Shown: one piece after another, positions 8,523-17,555 of the stretch
Layout: every line of letters starts with the position of its first letter
How positions within the stretch are numbered: position 1 is the stretch's first letter
Assembly: GCF_014837155.1 (NCBI RefSeq)
Contig: NZ_JACYHA010000002.1
Coordinates: forward strand, 62,001 to 126,000
Source of the DNA: Litchfieldia stipae
GTDB lineage: Bacteria; Bacillota; Bacilli; Bacillales; Bacillaceae_L
DNA: 64,000 nucleotides
Direction: 5' to 3'
The notes under the pieces: generated by a model
What the model was told of the DNA's origin: nothing
The model's input: only the letters and a program-made list of their open reading frames with translations
The model's database searches: none
Made by a program: the position numbers and the translations under genes

Positions 8523-10133
8523 TTATTTATCATAAATTTTATAAAGTGTTTTTGTTTTCTTCGCATGATACATGGCCATATCAGCATGGCGGAGAAGTAA
8601 TTCTATATCTACACCGTGATTAGGATAATACACAATACCAATACTTGTCGTAAAGTTCACAATCGTATTACCTATATAAATGGGCTGTTTGATAACTTCA
8701 GCTATATTTGTTGCAATATCCCTGATTTCGTCATCATTTTTATGATTAGGTAATACAATGGCAAATTCATCTCCACCTAAACGATAAATCAGTCCAACAT
8801 GACCAATGGCTCCTGATAATCGAGCTGTGATTTTTATTAATGCTGTATCTCCTGCTTGATGACCATAAGCATCATTCACTTGTTTTAGTCCGTGTAAATC
8901 TAAATACATGATCGTGAACATTTTGTCTTCGTTAATTTCTTCTGCTATATCTAATTGGAATTTAAGACGGTTGGGTAAATCTGTTAACGTATCATGGTAG
9001 GCACGATATCGGATCAAATCCTCTTCCTTCTTTTTTTCAGTAACATCCCAAAATACTAATTGAACAGCTGATTCACCATTCAGTTGGACAGGTATCCCAT
9101 TCACTTCAACATCAATCTCTTTCCCATCTAACCGAATAAATCTTTCATAGCATGGTGAACTAGGTTCTACATTTGAATTTTTAACACGATTTGTAACAAT
9201 TAATCTATAATCTGGATGGATGATATTTCGAAAATGTAATCCAATAATGTCCTCTGGCTTTTTTGTCCCAAGTAGCTGTAATGCAGTTGAATTAGCATAT
9301 TTAATAATGTTATTTTGATGTACTAAGATTCCTAATGGAGCATACTCTACTAAACTCCGATAACGTTCTTCACTCTCTGTCAGAGCTTGTTCGATTTTTT
9401 TTCGCTCTGTGATATCTCTGTAGCTTAATAAAACTGCTCTTCTTCCCATGAAATTAATTGGGCTAGCAGAAAAAACGGTATCGATTAATTTTCCATTTTT
9501 ACTCCGTAACGTTGCTTCAATATCAAGAATGGGCTTATTCTCTAACAAAATCTCTTGAGTCATTCTATATGCTTCTTCTACTATTGTAGGATCTATAAAT
9601 TCCTGAATATGTACCCCCTCTATATCTTCTACCGTTGTACCTACTAGATCAGCAGCTGATTTATTCGCGTATATAATATTAGTTCCATCATGCACCAAAA
9701 TGGCATCAGGTGAGTGTGTTAACAAGCTACGGAACTTTTCTTCACTTTCAATTAAATTTAGCTCCAATTGTTTTCTTTCTGTAATTTCTTGAACTTGAGA
9801 GATTAGATATAAGGATTTATTCTCTTCTCGAACAACAGAAACTGAAAGTAAAACCCATACAATGGTTCCGTTCTTATGTATATACCTCTTTTCTAATTCA
9901 AAATAATCTTTTTTTCCATCAATTAATTCCTGGACTTGATTAATATCAGCTTCTATATCATCTGGGTAAGTAATATCCTGAAAAGTTCTTGATAGTAGCT
10001 CTTCTTCCGTATAGCCGGTAATCTTGGCTAAGGCTGGATTTACTTTAATCCAATTTCCTTCTAATGAAACCAAAGCCATACCAATAGGAGAATAGTAAAA
10101 GGCTTGCTCAAATCTGTCTATGAAATTTATCAT
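8523..10133 (-). CDS. PAS(3)-GGDEF diguanylate cyclase
   Basis: A 536-residue soluble protein with three PAS domains (about residues 1-120, 125-245, 250-370), each ending in the DITERK-type linker, then a GGDEF domain (375-536). The active-site GGDEF is at residues 453-457 and the metal/guanine residues (LDLHGLKQVND) are intact, so c-di-GMP synthesis from two GTP is expected. The four residues at the inhibitory-site position (GHVG) do not match RxxD. No membrane segment is seen, so the PAS domains should sense a cytoplasmic signal. Start ATG behind AGGGAG. Monocistronic. Confidence 0.9.
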   Translation of the reverse strand: MINFIDRFEQAFYYSPIGMALVSLEGNWIKVNPALAKITGYTEEELLSRTFQDITYPDDIEADINQVQELIDGKKDYFELEKRYIHKNGTIVWVLLSVSVVREENKSLYLISQVQEITERKQLELNLIESEEKFRSLLTHSPDAILVHDGTNIIYANKSAADLVGTTVEDIEGVHIQEFIDPTIVEEAYRMTQEILLENKPILDIEATLRSKNGKLIDTVFSASPINFMGRRAVLLSYRDITERKKIEQALTESEERYRSLVEYAPLGILVHQNNIIKYANSTALQLLGTKKPEDIIGLHFRNIIHPDYRLIVTNRVKNSNVEPSSPCYERFIRLDGKEIDVEVNGIPVQLNGESAVQLVFWDVTEKKKEEDLIRYRAYHDTLTDLPNRLKFQLDIAEEINEDKMFTIMYLDLHGLKQVNDAYGHQAGDTALIKITARLSGAIGHVGLIYRLGGDEFAIVLPNHKNDDEIRDIATNIAEVIKQPIYIGNTIVNFTTSIGIVYYPNHGVDIELLLRHADMAMYHAKKTKTLYKIYDK

Positions 10134-10312
10134 AATACTCCCTCAAGTTGAATAATATTCGATGTATTTCTATCATTAAAAAAACACTTACAATTCTTAC
10201 AAAAAAAGGAACAAGATTTACTAATTATATGCATTATCATAAGTACTTGGCAATTATAATATTCGAATTCGAACGTTTTTTTGAATAAAATATGAACGAA
10301 AGCCAAAAAATG

Positions 10313-10343
10313 AAAAGACCTCCAAATAGATTGAAGGTCTTTT
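10313..10343 (-). terminator. Rho-independent terminator
   Basis: Arms AAAAGACCT (10313-10321) and AGGTCTTTT (10335-10343) with a T-tract on the minus strand, closing the CAP-domain gene. The rest of the gap to 10133 is AT-rich, with a 12-bp palindrome TTCGAATTCGAA at 10262-10273. Confidence 0.75.
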
Positions 10344-10351
10344 GTTATTCA

Positions 10352-11320
10352 TTATTTTCCAATAAACATTTGTGTCCAATGGTGCCCTGATTGTTGGTAT
10401 CCAACTCCGATATGTGTGAAATCTTTGCTTAAAATGTTCTTACGGTGTCCTTCGCTATTCATCCATGCTTGAACAACCTGTTCTGGAGTTTGTTGTCCTT
10501 GTGCTATGTTTTCACCTGCTGTTTTGTAAGTTACATTAAAGTCCCTCATCATGTCAAATGGTGAACCATATGTTGGGCTTGTATGTGAGAAATAATTGTT
10601 CTTTTGCATGTCATTAGATTTTTCTCTTGCTACACCGCTTAATTGTGTATCTGCTTGTAGATTTGATAGACCATTTTTTCGTCGTTCTGCGTTAGTTAAA
10701 TCAATAACTTGTTGCTCAAATTGACTAATTCCTTCTGCTGCTTGAGACTGCTCAGGTGCTTTTGCCTCCTGTTGTGGCGCTTGCTGTTCAGCTGGCTGCT
10801 GTGGTGCTGGAGTTGGTGCAGCTTGTTGCTGTTCAGCTGGTTGTTGTGGTGCTGGAGCTGGTGCAGCTTGTTGCTGTCCTTGGTTAGGTACAGCTTGCTG
10901 ACCTGGCTTTAAATTGGTTAATTTATTTTGTAATTCTTGTAGTTGATTTTTATCAAGTTTTACATATTTAAATTTTGCCTCTTGAATCTGAACTGCTTTT
11001 GTATGAGGATACTTATTACTCGGTGTTTCCGTTTTATCAGCAGAAATGTCAGTAAGTGGACTGTTGTTACCACCTAAATCAGTCCAATTTCCATTGTTAT
11101 TTCTGTTCCGGTTTGTATCCCTCGTGTTAAAAATTCCACGATCATTTTGATCTCGATCATTTGTGAAGATGTTTCGGTTGTCATTCTGAACATTTCTGTT
11201 TTCTAATGTTCCGAATTGATTATGATCTCGGTTCGTCATTCCTTGATCATCATAGTTGCACCCTACCATTGTAAGTAAAGCTACACCTGAAATAACTGTA
11301 CATAGCTTGCGTTTTATCAA
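10352..11320 (-). CDS. CAP/SCP-domain lipoprotein (YkwD type)
   Basis: A 322-residue secreted protein. I chose the TTG at 11320 because AAGGGGG precedes it and because it yields a lipoprotein signal: basic MIKRK, a hydrophobic stretch and the lipobox LTMVGC. Then come an Asn/Arg/Asp-rich low-complexity region, a Pro/Gln/Ala-rich linker with a tandem repeat built on APAPQQPAEQQ, and a C-terminal CAP domain of about 120 residues (FEQQVIDLTNAERRKNGL, REKSNDM, FSHTSPTYGSPFDMM, AGENIAQGQ, WMNSEGHRKNIL). In Bacillus such proteins are surface or spore-associated; their activity is uncertain. A longer ATG start at 11461 would bury the signal peptide and is rejected. Confidence 0.85.
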   Translation of the reverse strand: MIKRKLCTVISGVALLTMVGCNYDDQGMTNRDHNQFGTLENRNVQNDNRNIFTNDRDQNDRGIFNTRDTNRNRNNNGNWTDLGGNNSPLTDISADKTETPSNKYPHTKAVQIQEAKFKYVKLDKNQLQELQNKLTNLKPGQQAVPNQGQQQAAPAPAPQQPAEQQQAAPTPAPQQPAEQQAPQQEAKAPEQSQAAEGISQFEQQVIDLTNAERRKNGLSNLQADTQLSGVAREKSNDMQKNNYFSHTSPTYGSPFDMMRDFNVTYKTAGENIAQGQQTPEQVVQAWMNSEGHRKNILSKDFTHIGVGYQQSGHHWTQMFIGK

Positions 11321-11476
11321 TTTTAATGCCCCCTTTTTTTCGATTGTTGGTATTACCCTCATAGTTTTCAACTTTAACTGAAAAGTATTTATGGTAATAA
11401 TCGAGAAATAAGGAGGCACACTATACGCATAGCATTTATTCAATTGTAATTTAATTTCCATTTGATACTTGTTACT

Positions 11477-12433
11477 TTATAATGGTACACCAGATGGCCC
11501 CTTCTCTTTTTGCTTGATAGCTGCTCCCTTCTTATTCTGTGACCCTAAAAGAACACCTGTTCCCACAAAGAGGAATCCAATAATTTGTAACATTAAAATT
11601 GGCTCATCCAATACGATTACAGATGTAATGGCTGCTATGACTGGAACTCCGTTCATGAAAATGGCAGATGGGCCTGGGCCAAGGATACTAATTCCGCGGT
11701 TCCAAAGCATATTCCCTACCCCAGTTGGAAAAATTCCTACATACAGGAGCATTAGCCATAGAAGGGCATCAGTCGGAATACTATTCCATCCTTGTGCGGC
11801 TTGTTCCCATAACACCATTGGTATGTAACAAATACAAGAAATTGAATATGCGTATAAACTGATGATCGCAGGTGGAAACTTACTATCAGTTGCTTTCTTA
11901 ATGAAGATAAAGCTTATACTGAATGTGAGTAATGCACCCACAATGAAGAAATCTCCGATATTAAAGGATAGAGAAAATAAGTTTGTAATTGACCCTTTTA
12001 ATACCACTAAGGTTACACCAATAAAACCAAGAGCAATTCCTATTATTTGTTTTTTCCGTAATGGAGCACTAAACACCAGGTATGAGATAAAGGCTGTAGC
12101 TAACGGTGTTAATCCCATAATGAGTGAAGCATTGGTAGCTAGCGTGTATTTAAGCCCAATTTGAAAAACGACATTGTTGATTACTACACCAATTATGGAT
12201 GCCCATAGCACATAACCCCACATCTTCTTCGTTTTTGGTGTAATAAATAGGTATTTTCGCGTAATCCATAATAAGGCAATTGCTGCAAAAAGGTTGCGAA
12301 CAAATAATAACGTCCAAAACGGGAATGCTTCAAGTAATAGCTTTGTAAAAACAAAATTACTTCCCCACATTAGAATTACGACTAACAATATAAGCTTCAT
12401 CCTTGTATGATTCAATGTGTCATCTTCTTTCAA
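11477..12433 (-). CDS. EamA/DMT family transporter
   Basis: A 318-residue, ten-helix DMT transporter with two EamA repeats. It begins LLVVILMWGSNFVFTKLLLE and has LIMGLTPLATAFISYLVF at the end of the first repeat and VGNMLWNRGIS in the second. Substrate unknown. The start is uncertain: TTG 12433 has no clear ribosome site, and TTG 12415 behind AAAGAAG or an ATG at about 12400 is as likely. It is followed on the same strand by the CAP lipoprotein gene 156 bases on. Confidence 0.85.
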   Translation of the reverse strand: MKEDDTLNHTRMKLILLVVILMWGSNFVFTKLLLEAFPFWTLLFVRNLFAAIALLWITRKYLFITPKTKKMWGYVLWASIIGVVINNVVFQIGLKYTLATNASLIMGLTPLATAFISYLVFSAPLRKKQIIGIALGFIGVTLVVLKGSITNLFSLSFNIGDFFIVGALLTFSISFIFIKKATDSKFPPAIISLYAYSISCICYIPMVLWEQAAQGWNSIPTDALLWLMLLYVGIFPTGVGNMLWNRGISILGPGPSAIFMNGVPVIAAITSVIVLDEPILMLQIIGFLFVGTGVLLGSQNKKGAAIKQKEKGPSGVPL

Positions 12434-12467
12434 GGTTATTATATAAATAGTGAGCCAAAAGGAAACA

Positions 12468-12489
12468 TAAGAACCGTCGCCAATTAGCC
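12468..12489. repeat. 22-bp intergenic repeat, copy 1
   Basis: This 22-bp sequence, TAAGAACCGTC followed by GCCAATTAGCC, recurs at 13373-13394 with one difference. It overlaps the stop codon of the TauE/SafE gene. Both copies sit at the 3' end of a minus-strand gene in the same orientation. Confidence 0.6.
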
Positions 12490-13224
12490 TGGGAAAATCA
12501 ATTTAATGGCACCAATGGTTCCAAGAGCTAAGATAATCCAATGAAAAATTTTCTCAGGGATAAATTTGATGATGAAGATTCCTAAGAACGCACCAATGAT
12601 AATGAATGGTATCATCGTCATGTTAAAGTAAAACGAATCCGTAGAGACCATACCTAAAAATAAGTAAAAAGGGATTTTGATGATGTTTACGAATAAATAA
12701 AACCATGCCCCTGTTCCAATAAATTCATTCTTTGGAAGTCGTTTCGCAATTAAGTAAATGGACATAATGACCCCAGATACATTACCGATCATTGTCGCAA
12801 ATCCAGCTAATACTCCCATGGCATAGGTAAACCATTTTGATTCTGGCAGTAATTGATTAATATTTGATTTAATAGAATCTTTGCCTACCTGTAATATGAT
12901 TAATGTTAATATTAAAACTCCTAAAAGTAGTGATAGTTGTTCACTATTTACCTTCCACAAAACAAAAAAGCCGATAAAAATCCCTGCAAGCACCCATGGT
13001 ATTAATGAAAATAAATGCTTCCAGACAACACTTCTTCTGTAGTAGAAGACAGCAAATATATCAGCGATGATAAGCATTGGAAGCATAATCCCAACTGAGT
13101 CTTTCGCCGGAAACACCTGGACTAGAAGTGAAACATTAAATATACCCAATGTTGAAATGGCTGTTTTAGAAACCCCGATAAGAATGGCGACGGTAATCGA
13201 AATAAACCACTCAAATAATTCCAT
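12484..13224 (-). CDS. TauE/SafE family permease
   Basis: A 246-residue membrane protein with about eight hydrophobic segments, the size and pattern of TauE/SafE (sulfite or sulfoacetate exporter) permeases. It has ILIGVSKTAISTLGIF near the N-terminus and GVLAGFATMIGNVSGVIMSI at mid-length, the two family repeats with the conserved Gly-rich segment. Members move sulfite, organosulfonates or other small anions; substrate unknown. The ATG lacks a convincing ribosome site, so the exact start is uncertain. Confidence 0.8.
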   Translation of the reverse strand: MELFEWFISITVAILIGVSKTAISTLGIFNVSLLVQVFPAKDSVGIMLPMLIIADIFAVFYYRRSVVWKHLFSLIPWVLAGIFIGFFVLWKVNSEQLSLLLGVLILTLIILQVGKDSIKSNINQLLPESKWFTYAMGVLAGFATMIGNVSGVIMSIYLIAKRLPKNEFIGTGAWFYLFVNIIKIPFYLFLGMVSTDSFYFNMTMIPFIIIGAFLGIFIIKFIPEKIFHWIILALGTIGAIKLIFPG

Positions 13225-13372
13225 AGAATTAAAGATAATAAACCATCCCCCTTCCTGCCTTATCCTTTATTATAATGACAATTGATGTTCAGAAAAAGAT
13301 GTAAAATTAAATTTTGGGAATTTTGCCAACTATATACAAACTTCTCGTGACATTCTGCTGAGAAGAACAGCG

Positions 13373-13394
13373 TAAGAACCGTCCCCAATTAGCC
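13373..13394. repeat. 22-bp intergenic repeat, copy 2
   Basis: TAAGAACCGTC followed by CCCAATTAGCC, the second copy of the element at 12468-12489 (21 of 22 bases). It directly abuts the A-run of the terminator at 13394-13429. Confidence 0.6.
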
Positions 13395-13429
13395 AAAAAA
13401 AAAAACGCCCTTCATTGGAGAAGGACGTT
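13394..13429 (-). terminator. Rho-independent terminator
   Basis: On the minus strand a stem AACGTCCTTC/GAAGGGCGTT (13404-13413 with 13420-13429, one mismatch) is followed by ten T residues. It ends the MFS gene. Confidence 0.8.
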
Positions 13430-13439
13430 TCAATTTGTG

Positions 13440-14882
13440 TTAATGATTACTTACAGTAACATTTTTATTTTGTTGTGTGACTTCTGTGTTTGCACTCTCT
13501 TTCTTATCATACTTAATAAAAAGTGCAATGATTAAAGCAATTAGAGAAAGGACAGCTACTACAATAAATGATACATTCGCACCATAAATGTCTGGTGTTG
13601 CGATCGCAGGGTTTTGTTCAGCTAATTGTTCACTTGTTGTTAAAACTGTAACTAGAATTGCTGTTCCAACAGAAGCTGCAATCATTCTCATTGTATTATC
13701 CATGGCAGCACCATGTGGAATAAGATGTTTTGGTAGCTGATTTAAAGCAGCAGTTTGAACTGGCATCATGACCATAACTAAACCAAACATACGGATAGCA
13801 TACATAACAGTTATATACGTAAACGAGGTTTCTACTCCTAAATTCGTAAACGTAAACGAAGATGCTGTTAGAATGGTTAGTCCAGTTAATACAATCCATT
13901 TAGCTCCAATTTTATCAAATAATCTTCCGATAATTGGTGCCATAATACCTGACACTAATGCCCCAGGTAAAAGCGCTAGACCTGCTTCAAAAGCTGTGAA
14001 ATCACGCATTTCTTGCATATATAACGGAATTAGGGTTTCGATTCCAATCAACCCCATAAAAGCAATCATCCCAATAATAACCGCAAATGGAAAAATTGGA
14101 TATTTGAACACTCTAAATTCAAGCATTGGCTGCTTTAATTTTAATTGTCTTGTGATAAATAGGATAAGTGATAATACTCCAGTTCCAATCGTGAGAATAG
14201 TGATTGGATTTAACCAACCGAAGTTCCCGGCACTTGTGAAACCGTAAAGAAGTCCACCAAATCCTAAAGAAGAGAAAATGATTGATAACACATCTAATTT
14301 GGGTTTAGTTACCTCTGTCACATTTCTGAGTGCAAAGTACGCAACGAAGATATCGATGATGGCGATTGGCAGGATAATGAAAAATAACAATCTCCAAGAA
14401 TAATGTGAAGTGACCCATCCAGATAAAGCAGGACCGATCGCAGGAGCAAAGGAAATCACTAGACCAATCAGACCCATTGCTGCCCCACGTTTATTAATTG
14501 GGAAAATCATTAAAAAGACTGTTGTCATAAGTGGTAGCATAACACCAGCACCACTAGATTGAATGACTCTTCCAAGTAATAATGTAGGAAAATTAGGAGC
14601 TATTCCTGCAACTAATGTACCAAAAGCAAAAACACTCATTGCTGTGATAAATAGCTGCCTTGTTGTAAACCGTTGCAATAAGAATGCACTAATAGGAATC
14701 ATAATCCCATTTACACACATGAAAACAGTTGTTAACCATTGAGCACTATTAGCTGTAACATCCATTTCATTCATGATAGGTGGTATTGCTGTAATCATGA
14801 GTGTTTGATTCAAAATGGCTATAAACGAGCCTGCAAGTAAAAGTGCAACAATCGTTGATCTTTTAAAACTTGATGATTCCAT
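13440..14882 (-). CDS. MFS multidrug efflux transporter, DHA2 (14-helix) family
   Basis: A 480-residue transporter of the EmrB/QacA (DHA2) branch with 14 hydrophobic segments. Family signatures visible are LNQTLMITAIPPIMNEM in helix 1, WLTTVFMCVNGIMIP, LLGRVIQSSGAGVMLPL (motif C-like) and GLIGLVISFAPAIGPALSGW (motif C). Closest in feel to the LmrB/YhcA-type Bacillus drug exporters, acting by drug/proton antiport. It has a good ribosome site (GGAGGAAAATAT). No TetR or MarR repressor gene is adjacent, so regulation is not visible here. Confidence 0.9.
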   Translation of the reverse strand: MESSSFKRSTIVALLLAGSFIAILNQTLMITAIPPIMNEMDVTANSAQWLTTVFMCVNGIMIPISAFLLQRFTTRQLFITAMSVFAFGTLVAGIAPNFPTLLLGRVIQSSGAGVMLPLMTTVFLMIFPINKRGAAMGLIGLVISFAPAIGPALSGWVTSHYSWRLLFFIILPIAIIDIFVAYFALRNVTEVTKPKLDVLSIIFSSLGFGGLLYGFTSAGNFGWLNPITILTIGTGVLSLILFITRQLKLKQPMLEFRVFKYPIFPFAVIIGMIAFMGLIGIETLIPLYMQEMRDFTAFEAGLALLPGALVSGIMAPIIGRLFDKIGAKWIVLTGLTILTASSFTFTNLGVETSFTYITVMYAIRMFGLVMVMMPVQTAALNQLPKHLIPHGAAMDNTMRMIAASVGTAILVTVLTTSEQLAEQNPAIATPDIYGANVSFIVVAVLSLIALIIALFIKYDKKESANTEVTQQNKNVTVSNH

Positions 14883-15077
14883 ATATTTTCCTCCAATCTA
14901 TTCATAGCTAGTTTAGATACAATCAATAACCCAAAGACATAATTTTATAGACTAATTGATTATAAACAATTAATCTGCTATTTAAAAGTAATTAATCTTT
15001 CTGAAAAGTAATATTTAAAAGAAGTTCTGTTAAGTAACAACATAACCTCTTCTCTACGAATATCATATTTACTCGTA

Positions 15078-16256
15078 TTATTCACCTTGAAAAAAGTTTA
15101 ACATCTTCGCTAATATACCTGACTTTTGTATTGTGATGTTTGCCATTTCCTCTGTATATATTTTGTAAGTGTTCTTACCTTTGCGTTTTGCAAAATACAT
15201 TGCCTTATCGGCAGTTTGGAGAAGTGATTTTTGATCTTTTCCATGCTGTGGATAAATGCTAATACCGATGCTTGGGGTGACACGAGCTTCCTGATTTTTA
15301 ATCATATATACTTTAGAAATTTCTTCAATGATACGTTCAGCTATTTGAGTGGCTTCCTCTAGGCTATATCCTTCTGTCACAATGATAAATTCATCTCCAC
15401 CCAATCGTGAGATAATGTCATCTCCTTTTAAAGTGTGAGTTAATCTTGCTGCAACATCCTTTAATAATAAGTCACCAGCATCATGTCCTAAAGTATCATT
15501 CACTTTTTTAAACCCATCGAGATCAATGAAAAAAACGGCTAATTGTCCTTTTGAGCGTTGAACACTTTTTAAGGATTTTTTAAATAACACTTCTAACATT
15601 TTGCGATTGGCTAATCCCGTTAATTTATCATAATAAGCCATCTCAGTAAGTTTTACTTCATAATTTTTACGTTCAGTAATATCACGCGCAACTGTTAAAA
15701 CTAGATTCTTTCCTTTTTCTTTATACAAAGTGGAATGTAATTCGAACGGAATTTCCTCCCCATTTTTTGTTATGAATATTGTTTCCAGTTTATTATTTTC
15801 TTCATCTTTAAGAATGTGTTCCAAGCTATTAGTGAATTCAGTATGTTTCTGTTCAGAAATTAGTTGTAATGGTGTTTTAGACCGGAGTGCTTCGGCACTG
15901 TATCCTAATTTCACATAAGCCATATTATTTACATAAATAATATTACTCGGCTCCCCATTTTTTAATTCGAAAATTAGAATAACGTCACTTATATTATTTA
16001 GGATCCGTCGATATTTTTCTTCATATTCGATTGCTATGTCTAAATGGTTCATCAACTCAATATGTGTTTTTTCTAACTGTTCATAGTTCGTTTTAAGTGA
16101 CTTTATTTGTAGCATATGTTTTCGTACCAATAGAAACATAAGGAATAGGAAAATTAGAAACAAAGTTTGTATGATTATATTATTGATATTTATGATAACT
16201 AAGAAAGATATTGTAATTAATATAAGCGTGTATATACCCAATTTGTATTTGTTCAT
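15078..16256 (-). CDS. Membrane-anchored PAS-GGDEF diguanylate cyclase
   Basis: A 392-residue protein. Two closely spaced hydrophobic segments (about residues 7-28 and 29-45) form an N-terminal hairpin with almost no extracellular loop. A short coiled coil, one PAS domain (about 80-205, ending VARDITERK) and a GGDEF domain (210-375) follow. GGDEF lies at residues 286-290, preceded by FFIDLDGFKKVNDTLGHDAG, so cyclase activity is expected. The inhibitory-site tetrad is KGDD rather than RxxD. Start ATG behind GGTGGTTG. Monocistronic. Confidence 0.9.
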   Translation of the reverse strand: MNKYKLGIYTLILITISFLVIININNIIIQTLFLIFLFLMFLLVRKHMLQIKSLKTNYEQLEKTHIELMNHLDIAIEYEEKYRRILNNISDVILIFELKNGEPSNIIYVNNMAYVKLGYSAEALRSKTPLQLISEQKHTEFTNSLEHILKDEENNKLETIFITKNGEEIPFELHSTLYKEKGKNLVLTVARDITERKNYEVKLTEMAYYDKLTGLANRKMLEVLFKKSLKSVQRSKGQLAVFFIDLDGFKKVNDTLGHDAGDLLLKDVAARLTHTLKGDDIISRLGGDEFIIVTEGYSLEEATQIAERIIEEISKVYMIKNQEARVTPSIGISIYPQHGKDQKSLLQTADKAMYFAKRKGKNTYKIYTEEMANITIQKSGILAKMLNFFQGE

Positions 16257-16350
16257 TAAACAACCACCATTTACATACTCTCTATTTTTATATTGCTTAG
16301 TCTACCCTAAGTACAAAACTTGATCTCAAGATCTAAACATATTGCAAAAA

Positions 16351-16400
16351 AAAGAGGATTTCCATAGTGCTTAGCACATTGTTATAGGAATTCCTCTTTT
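16351..16400. terminator. Bidirectional Rho-independent terminator
   Basis: Arms near AAAGAGGATTTCC and GGAATTCCTCTTT, with A residues before and T residues after, so it can act on both strands. It lies between the GGDEF gene and the 170-bp repeat, downstream of the minus-strand pair that starts at 17454. Confidence 0.65.
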
Positions 16401-16403
16401 ATG

Positions 16404-16573
16404 AAGGCTGTTTTCTCAAAGTTTGTTGTTGTTTTGAGATGAATTATTGAGAGTGAGATTTCTAGCAGACTGAATACACTCAAGACTCCCGTGGGATGCG
16501 TGTGTCCCCACAGGACGCGGAGTGTATTCAGGCTGCGGGTTTTAAAAGCAACAATCTATACGAAAACAGCCTT
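16404..16573. repeat. 170-bp dispersed intergenic repeat with terminal inverted repeats, copy 1
   Basis: Perfect 12-bp ends AAGGCTGTTTTC (16404-16415) and GAAAACAGCCTT (16562-16573). Inside are a second pair of arms, CAGACTGAATACAC and GTGTATTCAGGCTG, and a core hairpin around CCGTGGGA and TCCCCACAGG. The second copy is at 43586-43753. It encodes no protein. The structure resembles a MITE or a folded intergenic REP-like element of Bacillaceae. Confidence 0.75.
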
Positions 16574-16583
16574 TATGAAACAC

Positions 16584-17078
16584 TTATTTGAAAATCACTG
16601 ATATAATTTGTGCAGAAGACATTTGGCTATCCACTTCATAAGTTCCAGGACGTAATTTGCTGGCTAGTCCCTTCTTTTCAACATCATTAAAGAAATCCAT
16701 TGCATTATCAATAATGTTTGCCTTAACAAGTGCTTCCCCTACATCAATACTTGTCATACCAGTTGTTACTGTTAGCATTGTGCGGTAGATAACTGTTTCT
16801 TTTACCTCATCTTCCTTTTCATTCGTTTCAGATCCTTCTTCTTTGCTATTATTTTTACTAGCAGCTTCTTCTGCGGCAGCCAATTGTTCTTTAAACTCGT
16901 CTTCTGTATGGATCACATATCCCGTTGAAGCTAGTAATTCTTTCATTTCTTCAGTAGAAGGAGCTTCAGCACGTTGTACATTCGTCCCTTCACTCTTGTC
17001 TAGGAAGTATACCGCTCCTGAGATTCCAGTAGCAACAATAAGACCTGCTGCAAAGCTGCTCACTAATTTAGCTTTCAT
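16584..17078 (-). CDS. Membrane-anchored MltG LysM-like domain protein, short
   Basis: A 164-residue protein: N-terminal hydrophobic segment (about residues 4-23), an acidic Glu/Lys-rich linker (about 40-90), and a C-terminal domain of about 60 residues resembling the LysM-like N-terminal subdomain of the endolytic transglycosylase MltG/YceG (TVTTGMTSIDVGEALVKANI, LRPGTYEVDSQMSSAQIISV). The catalytic MltG domain is absent, so it should bind peptidoglycan or a partner rather than cut glycan. The ATG at 17078 lies inside the end of the preceding gene (11-base overlap), behind AAAGGAG, which implies translational coupling. Confidence 0.65.
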   Translation of the reverse strand: MKAKLVSSFAAGLIVATGISGAVYFLDKSEGTNVQRAEAPSTEEMKELLASTGYVIHTEDEFKEQLAAAEEAASKNNSKEEGSETNEKEDEVKETVIYRTMLTVTTGMTSIDVGEALVKANIIDNAMDFFNDVEKKGLASKLRPGTYEVDSQMSSAQIISVIFK

Positions 17079-17454
17079 GATCCACTGTTCTCCTTTCATC
17101 ATCTTTAGAAGTTAAGTAAGGAGATAGTAATTGCTCTGCTTCATTGATTGCTAATTTTTTTTCAGCTGCAATGCTCTCAATAGAGTATCCGCGTTTATAT
17201 AAATCTAGCATTTCACGTAACGCTAGTCTCTCTTTTAGAGTAATTTGCAAACCCGCTTCCCTTAAAGTAATTTCAGCATCAAGCTCGATGTTTCGAATTT
17301 GGTCTTTTAATTGAGTGAGTTCATTCATCATTGAGATGTGAACCATGTCAATTTCTCTATGTTCTTCCTTAGATGACTGCCTAGTTTTCAATACTGAGAT
17401 AATCAGTAACAATACTGCTACGCCAAGTAAAATGGCTAACGTCCATTCCATCAT
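17068..17454 (-). CDS. Small membrane protein with C-terminal helix-turn-helix-like segment (SwrB/DUF6115-like)
   Basis: A 128-residue protein. Residues 3-22 are a membrane anchor, 30-70 a probable coiled coil (MVHISMMNELTQLKDQIRNI). The last part, LREMLDLYKRGYSIESIAAEKKL, resembles the end of SwrB and DUF6115 proteins, where a recombinase-like HTH is recognisable. The start at 17454 is set by TGGAGGTT 7 bases away. It overlaps the following MltG-like gene, so the two products are likely made in fixed ratio. SwrB influences flagellar assembly in B. subtilis, but no flagellar genes lie here and the role is not assured. Confidence 0.6.
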   Translation of the reverse strand: MMEWTLAILLGVAVLLLIISVLKTRQSSKEEHREIDMVHISMMNELTQLKDQIRNIELDAEITLREAGLQITLKERLALREMLDLYKRGYSIESIAAEKKLAINEAEQLLSPYLTSKDDERRTVDHES

Positions 17455-17509
17455 AATATGAACCTCCATGAGCTTTAAATCTTACAAGTATTTATTATAC
17501 CTTCAAATT

Positions 17510-17555
17510 CGTCAAATTTCGATTCAAATCGCGAAAACACTTCGAAAGTTTGACG
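17510..17555. repeat. Imperfect inverted repeat in intergenic region
   Basis: CGTCAAATTTCGA (17510-17522) and TTCGAAAGTTTGACG (17541-17555) are complementary except for one extra base. It lies between the divergent small membrane protein gene (start 17454) and the 47-aa gene (start 17707), a fitting place for an operator. Confidence 0.4.

Noticed and set aside
10760-10890. Repetitive GC-rich stretch as a possible CRISPR-like or satellite array
   Set aside because: It is the coding repeat for the Pro/Gln/Ala linker of the CAP lipoprotein, in frame.
13768-14247. 159-codon plus-strand frame opposite the MFS gene
   Set aside because: Antisense shadow of a clear transporter; hydrophobic, low in charged motifs, no ribosome site or family.
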